This document shows, piece by piece, positions 28,001 to 36,987 of a DNA stretch of 64,000 nt. Where the stretch lies: contig JALOSF010000001.1 of assembly GCA_025458525.1 (NCBI GenBank), forward strand, positions 1 through 64,000, in the 5' to 3' direction. Source of the stretch: Cypionkella sp. (lineage in GTDB: Bacteria; Pseudomonadota; Alphaproteobacteria; Rhodobacterales; Rhodobacteraceae). Under the pieces are notes generated by a model, which saw only the letters and a list, made by a program, of their open reading frames with translations, was not told where the DNA came from and did no database searches. The position numbers and the translations under genes are program-made. The first letter of the stretch is position 1, and every line of letters begins with the position of its first letter.

Positions 28001-29493
28001 TTCTTCTTCATCAGTCCCGACAGGCCCGACGGCTGGCTCAGACCGCGCGGCATTCCGGCAAAACCGCCGCCCTGCCCCATGCTCTCGCGCATGCCCTTGG
28101 CGGCGGCCTCCAGCTCGGCGGGCGACATCTTGCTGGGGTCGGGCATCCCGCCCTTGCCCATCATCTGCTTGATGGCCTGCTTCATGCCGCCACCCTTGCC
28201 CATCTTCTTCATCATCTCGGCCATCTGCTTGTGCTGCTTCAGCAGACGGTTCAACTCCTGCACCTCAAGCCCGGCGCCCGCCGCGATCCGCTTCTTGCGG
28301 CTGGCGGCCAGCAAGTCGGGGTTGGCGCGTTCCTTCTTGGTCATCGAGTTGATCAGGGCGATCTGGCGGCGCAGCATCTTGTCATCAAAACCCGCCTCCT
28401 CGGCCTGCTTTGCCATCTTGCCCATGCCCGGCAGCATGCCCATCAGGCCCTGCATGCCGCCCATTTTCTGCATCTGCTCCAGCTGGCCCTTCAGGTCGTT
28501 CATGTTGAACAGACCCTTGGCAAAGCGCCGCGCCATCCGCTCGGCCTGCTCGGCCTCGAACGTCTCTTGCGCCTTTTCCACCAAGGCGACGATGTCGCCC
28601 ATCCCAAGGATGCGGCCCGCGACGCGATCCGCCTCGAAGGTTTCGAGCGCATCCATCTTCTCGCCCATACCGACAAAGCGGATCGGCTTGCCGGTCACGG
28701 CCCGCATCGACAGCGCGGCGCCGCCACGGCCATCGCCGTCCATCCGGGTCAGCACGACGCCCGAGATGCCAACCTTGCCGTCGAACTCGGCCGCGACATT
28801 GACGGCGTCCTGACCGGTCAGGCCATCGACGACCAGCAGCGTCTCGCGCGGCTGGGCGATGTCGCGCACCGCCTGCACCTCGTCCATCAGCACTTCATCG
28901 ATGTGCAAGCGGCCCGCTGTGTCAAGGAACAGCACGTCATAACCGCCAAGGCTGGCTTGCGTCTTGGCACGGCGCGCGATCTGCACGGCGGTTTCGCCCT
29001 TGACGATCGGCAGGCTGTCCACCCCGATCTGCCCGGCAAGGATCGCCAACTGCTCCATCGCGGCGGGACGGTTGGTGTCAAGGCTGGCCAGCAGCACCCG
29101 CTTGCCGCCGCGATCCTTCAGCCGCTTGGCCAGCTTGGCGGTGGTCGTGGTCTTGCCCGACCCTTGCAACCCGACCATCAGGATCGCGGCTGGCGGATTG
29201 TCGATCTTGAGCGCATCGGCCGGACCGTCGCCCTGTAGCACGCGAATCAGCTCGTCATGGACAATCTTGACGACCATCTGCCCCGGCGTGATCGACTTCG
29301 TGACCGCAGCGCCCGTTGCCTTGTCCTGCACCCGCTTGATGAAATCGCGCGCCACCGGCAAGGACACGTCAGCCTCAAGCAGCGCCACCCGCACCTCGCG
29401 CAGCGCGGCGATGACATCAGCCTCGGATAGGGCGCCCTGCTTGGTCAGGCGGTCAAAGACGCTGCCAAGGCGGTCTGAAAGGCTTTCAAACAT
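27997..29493 (-). CDS. ffh: Signal recognition particle protein Ffh
   Basis: 498 residues. N domain (LSDRLGSVFDRLTKQG), GTPase G domain with GLQGSGKTTTTAKLAKRL, DTAGRLHIDE and TRMDGDGRGGAA, and a Met-rich M domain (GLMGMLPGMGKMAK, GGGMKQAIKQMMGKGGM) that binds 4.5S RNA and signal sequences. The start at 29493 (MFESLSDRL) fits the family; the frame is open farther upstream without similarity. First gene of the SRP/ribosomal unit; its promoter must lie in 29494-29672. Confidence 0.97.
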   Translation of the reverse strand: MFESLSDRLGSVFDRLTKQGALSEADVIAALREVRVALLEADVSLPVARDFIKRVQDKATGAAVTKSITPGQMVVKIVHDELIRVLQGDGPADALKIDNPPAAILMVGLQGSGKTTTTAKLAKRLKDRGGKRVLLASLDTNRPAAMEQLAILAGQIGVDSLPIVKGETAVQIARRAKTQASLGGYDVLFLDTAGRLHIDEVLMDEVQAVRDIAQPRETLLVVDGLTGQDAVNVAAEFDGKVGISGVVLTRMDGDGRGGAALSMRAVTGKPIRFVGMGEKMDALETFEADRVAGRILGMGDIVALVEKAQETFEAEQAERMARRFAKGLFNMNDLKGQLEQMQKMGGMQGLMGMLPGMGKMAKQAEEAGFDDKMLRRQIALINSMTKKERANPDLLAASRKKRIAAGAGLEVQELNRLLKQHKQMAEMMKKMGKGGGMKQAIKQMMGKGGMPDPSKMSPAELEAAAKGMRESMGQGGGFAGMPRGLSQPSGLSGLMKKK

Positions 29494-29672
29494 GGTCGTC
29501 TCCAGCACAGGCGTTGCGGCAATGGCCAAGGGCACCTGCGGGCGCAACGCGCTGGCAGATGGCGATCCCGGCACAGGCCAAGGGACCGGAAGCGTGACCT
29601 TCCGGGGAACACCTGGCCAATAGGCGCCCTTTGCATCAAAGTCAACCGGCAAGCACCGGCGCGAATGACAAA

Positions 29673-29703
29673 GCGCCCTGTCCCGTATCGGGGACAGGGC
29701 GCC
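29673..29703 (-). terminator. Hairpin after the secreted repeat-protein gene
   Basis: GCGCCCTGTCCC/GGGACAGGGCGC arms of 12 bases with a short loop. On the minus strand it follows the repeat-protein gene by 62 bases and precedes CTTTGT, so it is a reasonable terminator for that gene and insulates ffh. Confidence 0.7.
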
Positions 29704-29764
29704 ATGACCTTGACGGCCGCACAAAAGACGCTCTGTGCAAGGCCACCGACAGGGAGCAAACCTA

Positions 29765-30271
29765 TCAGCTGTCGCGGTTCAGGTCAGCGTTCAGCTGGAC
29801 CAGTTCGCTCAGCGTGTAGTCATCGGGGTTCACGCCAAGCGGGCCAGCGAGTTGCGCCTTGGCTGCGGCCGAGCCATCGACCGAAGCGCCGTTGCGGATT
29901 TCGCCCGACAGGATGAAGTCAGCGCGCTGCTGGTCGTTGTCGCGACGCGCTTCGATCAGCATGTAGAGCTCGTTGGTGGTGTATTGGCCCGGAGCCACAC
30001 CGGCAGCAGCGGCAAGCTGTGCGTCCGAGGACACCGAACCCGCGCCCATGTTGCTGCGGGTCACGTCGGCCTGCCCGGCTTGCGACAGGATGAAACGAAC
30101 CGTCGCATCGTCATTGTCACGCTGTGCGTCGATCAGGCGGATCAGTTGGGCCTGGGTCAGAACGCCCGGTGCGACACCTGCTTCGGCGGCCAGTTGGTCA
30201 ACGCCGGGGTTTGCGGCAGCAAGGCCAGCGGTCAGCGCAAGAGCGGCGGCGGAAAGGGTCAGAATACGCAT
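29765..30271 (-). CDS. Secreted protein with three tandem helical repeats, unknown function
   Basis: 168 residues with a signal peptide (cleavage likely after LAAA, residue 20). The mature chain has three imperfect repeats at about 25-63, 84-122 and 139-167, sharing QLA-x3-GV-x-P-x3-(T)-x2-EL/QL-x2-L-x4-RDND and, in the first two, FILS. Spacing is 55-59 residues. No catalytic motif, cysteine or lipobox is present. It is divergent from a LysR gene and followed by its own terminator, so it is a single-gene unit. Family not recognised. Confidence 0.75.
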   Translation of the reverse strand: MRILTLSAAALALTAGLAAANPGVDQLAAEAGVAPGVLTQAQLIRLIDAQRDNDDATVRFILSQAGQADVTRSNMGAGSVSSDAQLAAAAGVAPGQYTTNELYMLIEARRDNDQQRADFILSGEIRNGASVDGSAAAKAQLAGPLGVNPDDYTLSELVQLNADLNRDS

Positions 30272-30427
30272 TTTATCTTCCTTCGTGTGAAGCTGCCTTT
30301 CAGCAGCGGATGCTTGATCAACGAGACGGTGGATCAGAAAGTTTCATGGGCCGATCCGGTGCCTCGTTTGATGAAGGGTAGATAGGCGAAGGTTTTTTCC
30401 TTTACATTACAGAACTTTGACTGCAAC

Positions 30428-30445
30428 CTGTGCAAATGCGCACAG
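30428..30445. promoter_or_regulatory. Inverted repeat between the repeat-protein gene and lysR
   Basis: CTGTGC-N6-GCACAG, 45 bases upstream of the LysR start. It is well placed for LysR autoregulation or for control of the divergent secreted-protein gene, but the match to the LysR T-N11-A pattern is not exact. Confidence 0.4.
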
Positions 30446-30489
30446 CAATATTCTGTGATGTTTCGTGATCAGGCCAAGGAAATTCAAGC

Positions 30490-31374
30490 ATGGCAAACCC
30501 CAATTGGGACGAGATCAGGACCGCGTTTCAGGTCGCAAGACTTGGTACTGTGTCGGGTGCGGCAGAGGTGCTTGGCGTCCATCACGCGACGGTGATCCGG
30601 CACATCGACGCGCTGGAAAAAACGCTGGGGACCAAGCTGTTTCAGCGCCACGCCCGTGGCTATACCCCGACCGAGGCGGGGCGCGATCTGCTCACGGTGG
30701 CCCAGACGACCGAGGAACAGTTCGCCCAACTCTCCAGCCGCATCAAGGGCCAGGGCGAGGTGGTGGCGGGCGAACTGACCGTCACCTCGATTGCCGGGAT
30801 CGCGGATCTGCTGGTGCCGGTGCTGGCGGAGTTTCAAGAGAAATACCCGCTGGTGCAGGTGCGTTTCCTGACGGATATGCGGGTGTTCCGGCTGGACTAT
30901 GGCGAAGCGCATGTGGCCATCCGCGCCGGTGCCACGCCCGAAGAACCCGACAACGTGGCCCAGCCGCTGACGCATATGCGGACGGGTCTTTACGCCTCAC
31001 GGTCCTATGTGGCCAAGCATGGGCAACCAAAGGACGAGTCAGACTTTGCCGGCCACCGCTTTGTCTGCGCCGATAACGAGGCGACCCGCGCGCCGTTTTA
31101 TCGCTGGCTGCGCAACACCGTGCCGGACAGCGCGCTGGGGTTTCGCGGCAGCGAGCCGGCCGCTCTCGAAGAAGCGGTGCGCTATGGCGCCGGAATCGGC
31201 TTTGTCTCGGCACATCGGGCGGCCTGCATCCCTGAACTGGTCGAGGTGCTTCCCCCCCGCCCGGAATGGGACGCGCCGCTCTGGCTGGTGACGCATGTCG
31301 ATCTGCATCGCACGCGCAAGGTGCAGGCTTTTCTGAGCTTTCTCAAGGAATCGGCAAAGAGCTGGCCGCATTGA
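30490..31374 (+). CDS. LysR-family transcriptional regulator
   Basis: 294 residues: an N-terminal winged helix (FQVARLGTVSGAAEVLGVHHATVIRHIDALE in parts) and a periplasmic-binding-like effector domain (ELTVTSIAGIADLLVPVLAEF, GEAHVAIRAGATPEEPDNVAQPL). The effector is unknown. It diverges from the secreted repeat-protein gene across 218 bases. Confidence 0.9.
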   Translation: MANPNWDEIRTAFQVARLGTVSGAAEVLGVHHATVIRHIDALEKTLGTKLFQRHARGYTPTEAGRDLLTVAQTTEEQFAQLSSRIKGQGEVVAGELTVTSIAGIADLLVPVLAEFQEKYPLVQVRFLTDMRVFRLDYGEAHVAIRAGATPEEPDNVAQPLTHMRTGLYASRSYVAKHGQPKDESDFAGHRFVCADNEATRAPFYRWLRNTVPDSALGFRGSEPAALEEAVRYGAGIGFVSAHRAACIPELVEVLPPRPEWDAPLWLVTHVDLHRTRKVQAFLSFLKESAKSWPH

Positions 31375-31530
31375 GGCGCGGTGGCAGTCGCGGGCCTGCC
31401 ACGGGGTCGCGGAACAACCGCCGGGCTTTGTTGACGAAATGGAAACCCCTACCGTGGTATTTCCCTGCCAGAGCCACATTTGCGCCTGAATTCGGGGCAA
31501 ATCTGGGCCAAGCGCATAAGGGAGCATGAA

Positions 31531-31746
31531 ATGGCGGCGATCTTCATTCTTGCGGGCGGCATGGTTGGCTTCGCCTCTGCCCTTCTGTCGATGCTGCTGC
31601 TGAACACCAGCCTGTTGACCGCTTTGGGCATCTGGTCTGGCGGCGGGCTTCTGGTCGTGATCCTCGGGCTTGGCATTTCCCTGCTTGGGCGCGCGGGCTC
31701 TGGCGCGAAATCGGCACAAATTGATCCACAAGCACACCGCGCCTGA
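31531..31746 (+). CDS. Small membrane protein, two helices
   Basis: 71 residues with two hydrophobic segments ([21 protein letters not shown] and [22 protein letters not shown], quoted in part). An AAGGGAG ribosome site sits 6 bases before the ATG at 31531, which decides the start against a longer TTG frame. Family not recognised; it lies alone between LysR and the cold-shock gene. Confidence 0.65.
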   Translation: MAAIFILAGGMVGFASALLSMLLLNTSLLTALGIWSGGGLLVVILGLGISLLGRAGSGAKSAQIDPQAHRA

Positions 31747-31918
31747 GGCTCGATTTCGCAAATTTTCTTGCTTTTCTTCGGTCCTGACCTCATATCTGGT
31801 GCGCGACGTTATCTTTTTCGACCACTGTCTCCGCCTAACGGCCACAGCAATCGACTATCAGCTGACTGCGCCGGGCCGCCGCAATCCCGCGGGCGGCAAT
31901 GCTACAGGAGACTTCACG

Positions 31919-32125
31919 ATGGCCAAGGGCACCGTGAAATGGTTCAATGAAACCAAAGGCTACGGCTTCATTGCCCCGGAAGGCGGCAAGAAAGACGTTT
32001 TCGTCCACATCACCGCTCTGGAACGTGCCGGCCTGCGTGGGCTGAAGGACGGTCAGGCTGTGACCTTCGACATCGAAGCAGGCCGCGACGGTCGCGAATC
32101 TGCAACCAACCTGTCGCTGGCGTAA
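31919..32125 (+). CDS. Cold-shock protein, CspA family
   Basis: 68 residues, a single OB-fold cold-shock domain. RNA-binding motifs are KGYGFI and VFVHIT, after [10 protein letters not shown]. It acts as an RNA chaperone. ACAGGAG precedes the ATG. The 172 bases upstream hold no gene and could be the long 5' leader common in cold-shock mRNAs. Confidence 0.95.
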   Translation: MAKGTVKWFNETKGYGFIAPEGGKKDVFVHITALERAGLRGLKDGQAVTFDIEAGRDGRESATNLSLA

Positions 32126-32205
32126 GCGATCGGCAGGCCGCGACGCGGCCGCCACGCAGCGCTACGGACCAAGGGGCGTATCGTGCCGATGCGCCCCTTT
32201 TCGTT

Positions 32206-32646
32206 TCAGCCCGCAAGCACATGGCGGCCCCGGTCTGACGGAAACGCCGCTTCAAGGCTGATGCGCAGGGCCACCCGTGACACAGGGGCGCGCAGCACGA
32301 AGGGCGACTCACGCCGGAACGGAATGCTCTGCTGCCGGCACTGGGCCGTGATCAGCATCACGGGCAAAGGCAACCTTGCCTCCGACAGAATGCCAAAGGC
32401 CCGCATGCCTGCGTCGATCCCGCCCGCCATGTCGCAATCCACCACGAACAGATCCACGTCGCGCGGATCGTCCAGCACCTGGGCCATGGCGTTGTAGAGC
32501 TGCGGCTCCACCTGCACCTTCGCACCAAGGCCAGACAGGCGGCTTGCGGTGCCGCCCTCAACCGCAGGATCGGACACCAGCAGCGCCGATACGCCCCACC
32601 CGACAAGGGTGCAGTTTTCTGCCGGGGCAGGTTTGAACATTTGCAT
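32206..32646 (-). CDS. Degenerate response-regulator receiver-like protein
   Basis: 146 residues that thread like a CheY-type receiver: ALLVSDP where the acidic pair would be, VDLFVVDCDMAGG in the phospho-acceptor position, LPVMLITAQ in the Thr position, and FVLRAPVS where receivers have the Lys-Pro pair. The Asp and Thr remain, but the acidic pair is reduced and the Lys is Arg, so phosphorylation is doubtful. No output domain. The start at 32646 has GGAG 8 bases upstream. It stands alone, with no kinase nearby. Confidence 0.6.
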   Translation of the reverse strand: MQMFKPAPAENCTLVGWGVSALLVSDPAVEGGTASRLSGLGAKVQVEPQLYNAMAQVLDDPRDVDLFVVDCDMAGGIDAGMRAFGILSEARLPLPVMLITAQCRQQSIPFRRESPFVLRAPVSRVALRISLEAAFPSDRGRHVLAG

Positions 32647-33032
32647 CTTCTGATCTCCGGTTGCGCCCGAACGGATCGTTTCGACCCGCCGAAGCAAGGA
32701 TGGTCCAAGAGGAAATGGCATTCTTGCCCCGGGGACGCCCAGGATTGATCCTGGGCCCCCGCACCAAGCCACGCGGCAGATCGATCTGCACGGCGCAACC
32801 CTGATGCCAAGGTGCCAGATCGGAATTACCAAAGCCTTATCGGCCGCTCACCGCTGCGCCCATCTCTTTCGGCCAGGCCGCGACCAAATCGTCGCAGGCC
32901 AGACCGATGCCCCCGCCCAACATGCGCATGAGGATCTTTTATTCATCTTCGATCCGAACTTTAGGGAATTCATTAACCGGTTTCATGCGATCCCCAAAGC
33001 TGCGCCGCCCTCCAGACGGAAAAGGACTTTTC
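32647..33032. other. 386-base non-coding region with two perfect palindromes, upstream of the sulfatase gene
   Basis: No gene seen. It holds CCCAGGAT-TG-ATCCTGGG at 32738-32755 and GCAGATCGATCTGC at 32776-32789, both perfect, plus an AT-richer stretch near 32935-32990 that could be the sulfatase promoter. AAGGA lies before the ATG at 33033. Confidence 0.55.
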
Positions 33033-34526
33033 ATGACACACCGGCCGAACCTCCTCATCCTCATGGTGGACCAGCTGACCGGAACCCTGTTTCCCGATGG
33101 CCCGGCCGACTTTCTGCATGTGCCCAATCTGCGACGCCTTGCGCATCACGCGTTGCGGTTCCAGAACTGCTATACCGCATCGCCGCTGTGCGCGCCCGCG
33201 CGGGCCTCTATCCTCTCCGGGCTGCTGCCCTCGCGCACCCGGGTGTATGACAATGGGGCCGAGTTCGCCTCAGACATTCCGACCTACGCCCATCACTTGC
33301 GCCGCGCGGGCTATTACACCGTTCTGTCCGGCAAGATGGATTTTGTCGGCCCCGATCAGCTGCACGGGTTCGAGGATCGGCTGACCGCCGATATCCGCCC
33401 GGCCGATTTCGGGCTGACCCCCGACATCCGCAAGGATGCCGACCGGCCTCACACCCTTGCGTCGGTCACAGAGGCGGGCGTGGCAGACATCACCGATCAG
33501 CTTGAGTATGATGACGAGGTCACCTTTCACGCGGTGCAAAAGCTCTATGATCTGTCGCGTGGCGCTGATCCGCGGCCCTGGTGCATGACGGTCAGCTTCG
33601 CCAACCCGCAAGATCCTTACGTCGCCCGCCGCAAATACTGGGCGCTTTACGAAAACGCGCCGGAACTCGCCTCTCCCGTGCCGATCGCCTATGCGGATCA
33701 GGACCCCCATTCAAGGCGCATTCTGGACGCGTGCCCAAGTCGCGGCCCCGCCCCGGGTGAGGCGCAGATCCGCCGCGCCCGCCAGGCCTATTTCGCCAAT
33801 ATCTCCTATATCGACGACAAGATCGGCGAGATTTTCCGCGTGCTCGAGGCGACGCGTCAGGAGGCGACGGTGATCTTCCTGTCCGATCACGGCGACATGC
33901 TGGGCGAGCGGAGCCTGTGGTCCCGGATGACCCTGTTCGAAGCCGCGGCCCGTGTGCCGCTGATGATCGCAGCCCCCGACCTTGCGCCCGGGCTTGTGAC
34001 AACGCCAGTGTCCACCCTGGACGTCGCCCCCACGATCGCCACGCTTGCCGGTCTGGCCAGGCCCGAAACGGCGCCCACCACGGATGGGGTTGATCTGACG
34101 CGCCTCGCGCATGGCGGCGCGCGCCCCATGGTCGCGATGGAATATGTCGCCGAAGGCACCATCGCCCCCATGATCGCGTTGCGCGAGGGGGCTTGGAAAT
34201 ACATCGGGTGTCCGGCAGACCCCGATCAGCTTTTCGACCTCACCGCCGATCCGGAGGAGCGCGACAACCTCGCCTCCGATCCGCGCGCTGCCCCCATCCT
34301 CGACTATTTTCGCAAGGCAGCCCAAGCGCGATGGGATCTGGCGCGCCTCGACGCCGAGGTCCGCGAAAGCCAGGCCCGCCGCCGTCTGGTCTATGACGCC
34401 CTGCACAATGGGGCGCGCTTTCCGTGGAACCACCACGCCCTGCGCGCCGCCTCCGAACGTTTCCTGCGCAACCACATGACCCAAACCTTGATCGAGGACG
34501 CACACCGCCCCCGTCGCACGGCGTGA
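33033..34526 (+). CDS. Choline-sulfatase-like protein with altered active site
   Basis: 497 residues, strongly like BetC: MVDQLTGTLFPDGPADFLH, the formylglycine-site SPLCAPARASI (C53), IPTYAHHLRRAGY, YDDEV, the metal-site SDHGDMLGER and the C-terminal RFLRNHM. BetC releases choline from choline-O-sulfate. Three residues I recall as catalytic in BetC are changed here: GKMH has become GKMD, the HPHDP segment is NPQDP, and the Lys after the GLW block is Arg (SLWSRM). A segment near RKDADRPH is also shorter than in BetC. Membership of the sulfatase family is sure; choline-sulfatase activity is doubtful. Start at 33033 has AAGGA. Confidence 0.75.
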   Translation: MTHRPNLLILMVDQLTGTLFPDGPADFLHVPNLRRLAHHALRFQNCYTASPLCAPARASILSGLLPSRTRVYDNGAEFASDIPTYAHHLRRAGYYTVLSGKMDFVGPDQLHGFEDRLTADIRPADFGLTPDIRKDADRPHTLASVTEAGVADITDQLEYDDEVTFHAVQKLYDLSRGADPRPWCMTVSFANPQDPYVARRKYWALYENAPELASPVPIAYADQDPHSRRILDACPSRGPAPGEAQIRRARQAYFANISYIDDKIGEIFRVLEATRQEATVIFLSDHGDMLGERSLWSRMTLFEAAARVPLMIAAPDLAPGLVTTPVSTLDVAPTIATLAGLARPETAPTTDGVDLTRLAHGGARPMVAMEYVAEGTIAPMIALREGAWKYIGCPADPDQLFDLTADPEERDNLASDPRAAPILDYFRKAAQARWDLARLDAEVRESQARRRLVYDALHNGARFPWNHHALRAASERFLRNHMTQTLIEDAHRPRRTA

Positions 34527-34656
34527 TCGGCCCGCGCGGCCACATCGGGCCCGGCTTTCATCCGACGGGAAAGCGTCAGGCTTCGCGTTTCAGACGGGGC
34601 GACGCGGCCCCGCAGGTCGTGGCAACGCCGCCGAGCGGGGGCTCGATGCCCCCCGA

Positions 34657-34692
34657 GGTGGCCCCCGCGGTGGCCCCCGCGGTGGCCCCCGC
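34657..34692. repeat. Three perfect 12-base tandem repeats
   Basis: Unit GGTGGCCCCCGC repeated three times between the convergent sulfatase and GMC genes, ending 2 bases before the GMC stop. Just before it, GGGGGC/GCCCCC at 34637-34653 can form a hairpin and may act as a shared terminator. Confidence 0.9.
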
Positions 34693-34693
34693 C

Positions 34694-36307
34694 TCAGCGC
34701 GCGTCCTCCAGCACCAGCGCGGCACCCTTCCACCCCACCAGAATCGCGGGCGCGTTGGTGTTGCCGGCGATCAGGTTCGGGAAACTGGACGCATCGATCA
34801 CCCGAAGCCGGTCGACCCCCCGCACACGCAGCCGCGCGTCCAAAACCGACAGCGCCGGGTCGCTCCCCATCCGGCATGTGCAGGACGGGTGATAGACCGT
34901 GCCAGACCGCGCGCGAAAATCGGCAATCAGGTCCGCATCCTCGGTGATCGAGGGGCCGGGGCGCAATTCTTCGCGGATCAGCCGCGCCATGGCGGGCTGC
35001 GCGGCAATCTTGCGCAGGAATTTCACTGCCGCCAGCATCTCGTCCACATCATTCTGCGTCGAGAAGGCATTGGCCACGATCACCGGATGCGCCAGCGGAT
35101 CGGGGCTTGCGATACGGATCTCGCCGCGGGATGTGGGCCGGCAATTCGACAGCCCGATCGACAGGCCCGACCACGGATCGGGCGACAGGATCGGGCGCTC
35201 GCCATCCCGCGGGATCAGCGTCGAAAAGGCCTGCATGTAAAGCTGCATGTTGGGGCGCGGCTGACCCGGGTCGGTGCGAAAGAACCCGCCGGCATGGTTG
35301 ATCGATTTCGCCAGCGGCCCCCGCCCGGCCAACAGATATTGGGCGCCCGACAGCAGCTTGCCCCACCAAGGGCGCAGCACGTCGTTATAGGTCGGCACCG
35401 TCATCGCCCAGGTGTAGTTGATCCCTTGATGATCGCTCAGATGCTTGCCGACATTCGGATTGTCCACCAGAACCGGAAGGCCCATCCCTTGCAGCAGCCC
35501 CCCCGGGCCGATGCCCGACAGGTGCAGAAGCTGCGGCGAATTGATCGCGCCGCCTGACAGGATCACTTCGCCCCGGGCGCGCAATATCTCGACCTGGCCC
35601 GCGCGGCGCAACTCGACCCCCACGGCCCGGCCGCCCTCGATCAGAACGCGCGTGACCTGTGCTTTGGTCAGGACATGCAAGTTTCGACGCCGCATCGCGG
35701 GCCGCAAGAAGGCGCGCGCAGTCGAATTGCGCCGCGCACCCTTGATCGTCATCTGATAGACACCGGCCCCGTCCTGCTCGGCTCCGTTGAAATCGGGGTT
35801 TTCGCGCAGCCCGGCCTGCGCGCAGGCTGCGATGTAATTCTGCACAAGCGGATGCAGCCCCTGCCGGTTCGCCGAGATGAACAGCGGCCCGCCTTGGCCG
35901 CGCCACGCATCGGCGCCCGCTTCGTTATCCTCGATGGCGCGATAGGCGTTCAGGCACGCGTCCCAACCCCAGCCCGGCGCAGCCTGACCCCATTCGTCAT
36001 AATCGGCCCGATGGCCCCGAATCCAGACCATCGCATTGATCGAGGAGGACCCGCCAAGCAGCTTGCCACGTGGCCAGTGATCGCGCGCGCCCGCCAGCCC
36101 CGGGTCGGGCTCGGTGCGATACATCCAGTTCACCGCCGGGTCATAGAACAGCTTGCCATAGCCCAGCGGCAGCTGGACATAAAACCGCCGGTCGCTGCCG
36201 CCTGCCTCGATCAGGGTCACGCGGTGACGGCCCGACGCGCTCAGCCGCTCGGCCAGAACGCAACCCGCCGACCCTGCCCCGACGATGATGTAATCGCTGT
36301 CTTCCAT
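34694..36307 (-). CDS. GMC-family oxidoreductase, choline-dehydrogenase-like
   Basis: 537-residue FAD enzyme. FAD-binding GAGSAGCVLAERLS at the N-terminus, PRGKLLGGSSSINAMVWIRG, the GMC signature SGGAINSPQLLHLSGIG, and the catalytic His/Asn pair in TVYHPSCTCRMG and NTNAPAILVG. BetA oxidises choline to betaine aldehyde; other members oxidise various alcohols. No betaine-aldehyde dehydrogenase is near, so the substrate is unproven. The gene lies downstream of OsmC in the carnitine-catabolism strand and converges on the sulfatase gene. Confidence 0.8.
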   Translation of the reverse strand: MEDSDYIIVGAGSAGCVLAERLSASGRHRVTLIEAGGSDRRFYVQLPLGYGKLFYDPAVNWMYRTEPDPGLAGARDHWPRGKLLGGSSSINAMVWIRGHRADYDEWGQAAPGWGWDACLNAYRAIEDNEAGADAWRGQGGPLFISANRQGLHPLVQNYIAACAQAGLRENPDFNGAEQDGAGVYQMTIKGARRNSTARAFLRPAMRRRNLHVLTKAQVTRVLIEGGRAVGVELRRAGQVEILRARGEVILSGGAINSPQLLHLSGIGPGGLLQGMGLPVLVDNPNVGKHLSDHQGINYTWAMTVPTYNDVLRPWWGKLLSGAQYLLAGRGPLAKSINHAGGFFRTDPGQPRPNMQLYMQAFSTLIPRDGERPILSPDPWSGLSIGLSNCRPTSRGEIRIASPDPLAHPVIVANAFSTQNDVDEMLAAVKFLRKIAAQPAMARLIREELRPGPSITEDADLIADFRARSGTVYHPSCTCRMGSDPALSVLDARLRVRGVDRLRVIDASSFPNLIAGNTNAPAILVGWKGAALVLEDAR

Positions 36308-36388
36308 GCCGCCCCGGTGTCAGATGTCCCGCCACCCTATCCGGCAGGCAGGGGCCGACACGCACGATTGCGACATGCGGCGTCGCGC

Positions 36389-36856
36389 CTAGGCCGCGAT
36401 CTGAAAGCGTGGTGCATATGTCACGGGAAAATTCACCGAACGGGCAATGAAACAGACCTCGTGGATCCGGTGATGAATCGCCTCTGCCGCCCCCAGATCG
36501 GTGCCCGGCGCGACCGTCACCAGCGGCCGCAACTCGGCGCTGACAAAGCGCCCGGCGCCACCGCGCCCCAGCTCGCCCCGGCCCACGGGCGCATCCTCGT
36601 AGGCTGTCACCACAAGGCCCGCGTCAGAGGCATAATGCAGATACCACAGCATATGGCAGGCAGAGAGCGCCGAAAGCAGCAGGTCTTCGGGGTTCATCTT
36701 GCCCGGATCGCCGCCAAGGACCGGATCGTTGGAGCAATGGACCACGGGCTTTCCCGGCACGGCGATATCCCATGTCCGGGCATAGGCGCGATAATGCGCC
36801 GTGCCCTCTCCGGTGTTGCCGGTCCAGATGATCCGGCTGGTATAGTCATGAGGCAT
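36389..36856 (-). CDS. OsmC/Ohr family protein
   Basis: 155 residues with the two redox cysteines of the family, in LLLSALSACHMLWYL and IHEVCFIARSVNFPV. Members reduce organic hydroperoxides. The start at 36856 (MPHDYTSRI) is chosen from family length; the frame extends upstream. It lies between the broken thioesterase and the GMC gene on the same strand, possibly protecting against by-products of the pathway; that role is guesswork. Confidence 0.85.
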   Translation of the reverse strand: MPHDYTSRIIWTGNTGEGTAHYRAYARTWDIAVPGKPVVHCSNDPVLGGDPGKMNPEDLLLSALSACHMLWYLHYASDAGLVVTAYEDAPVGRGELGRGGAGRFVSAELRPLVTVAPGTDLGAAEAIHHRIHEVCFIARSVNFPVTYAPRFQIAA

Positions 36857-36987
36857 CGTTGGCTCCGATCTTGTTTCAGACGTCCCGGCACGGCGCTTTC
36901 GTCTTTTGCGGCAGAATTCGCGCCTTCTGCCTGCTCCGCAATCCGGCGGGCGATCCCCTGCGGCTGTCGCGCTTTGCCTTGCATGGA

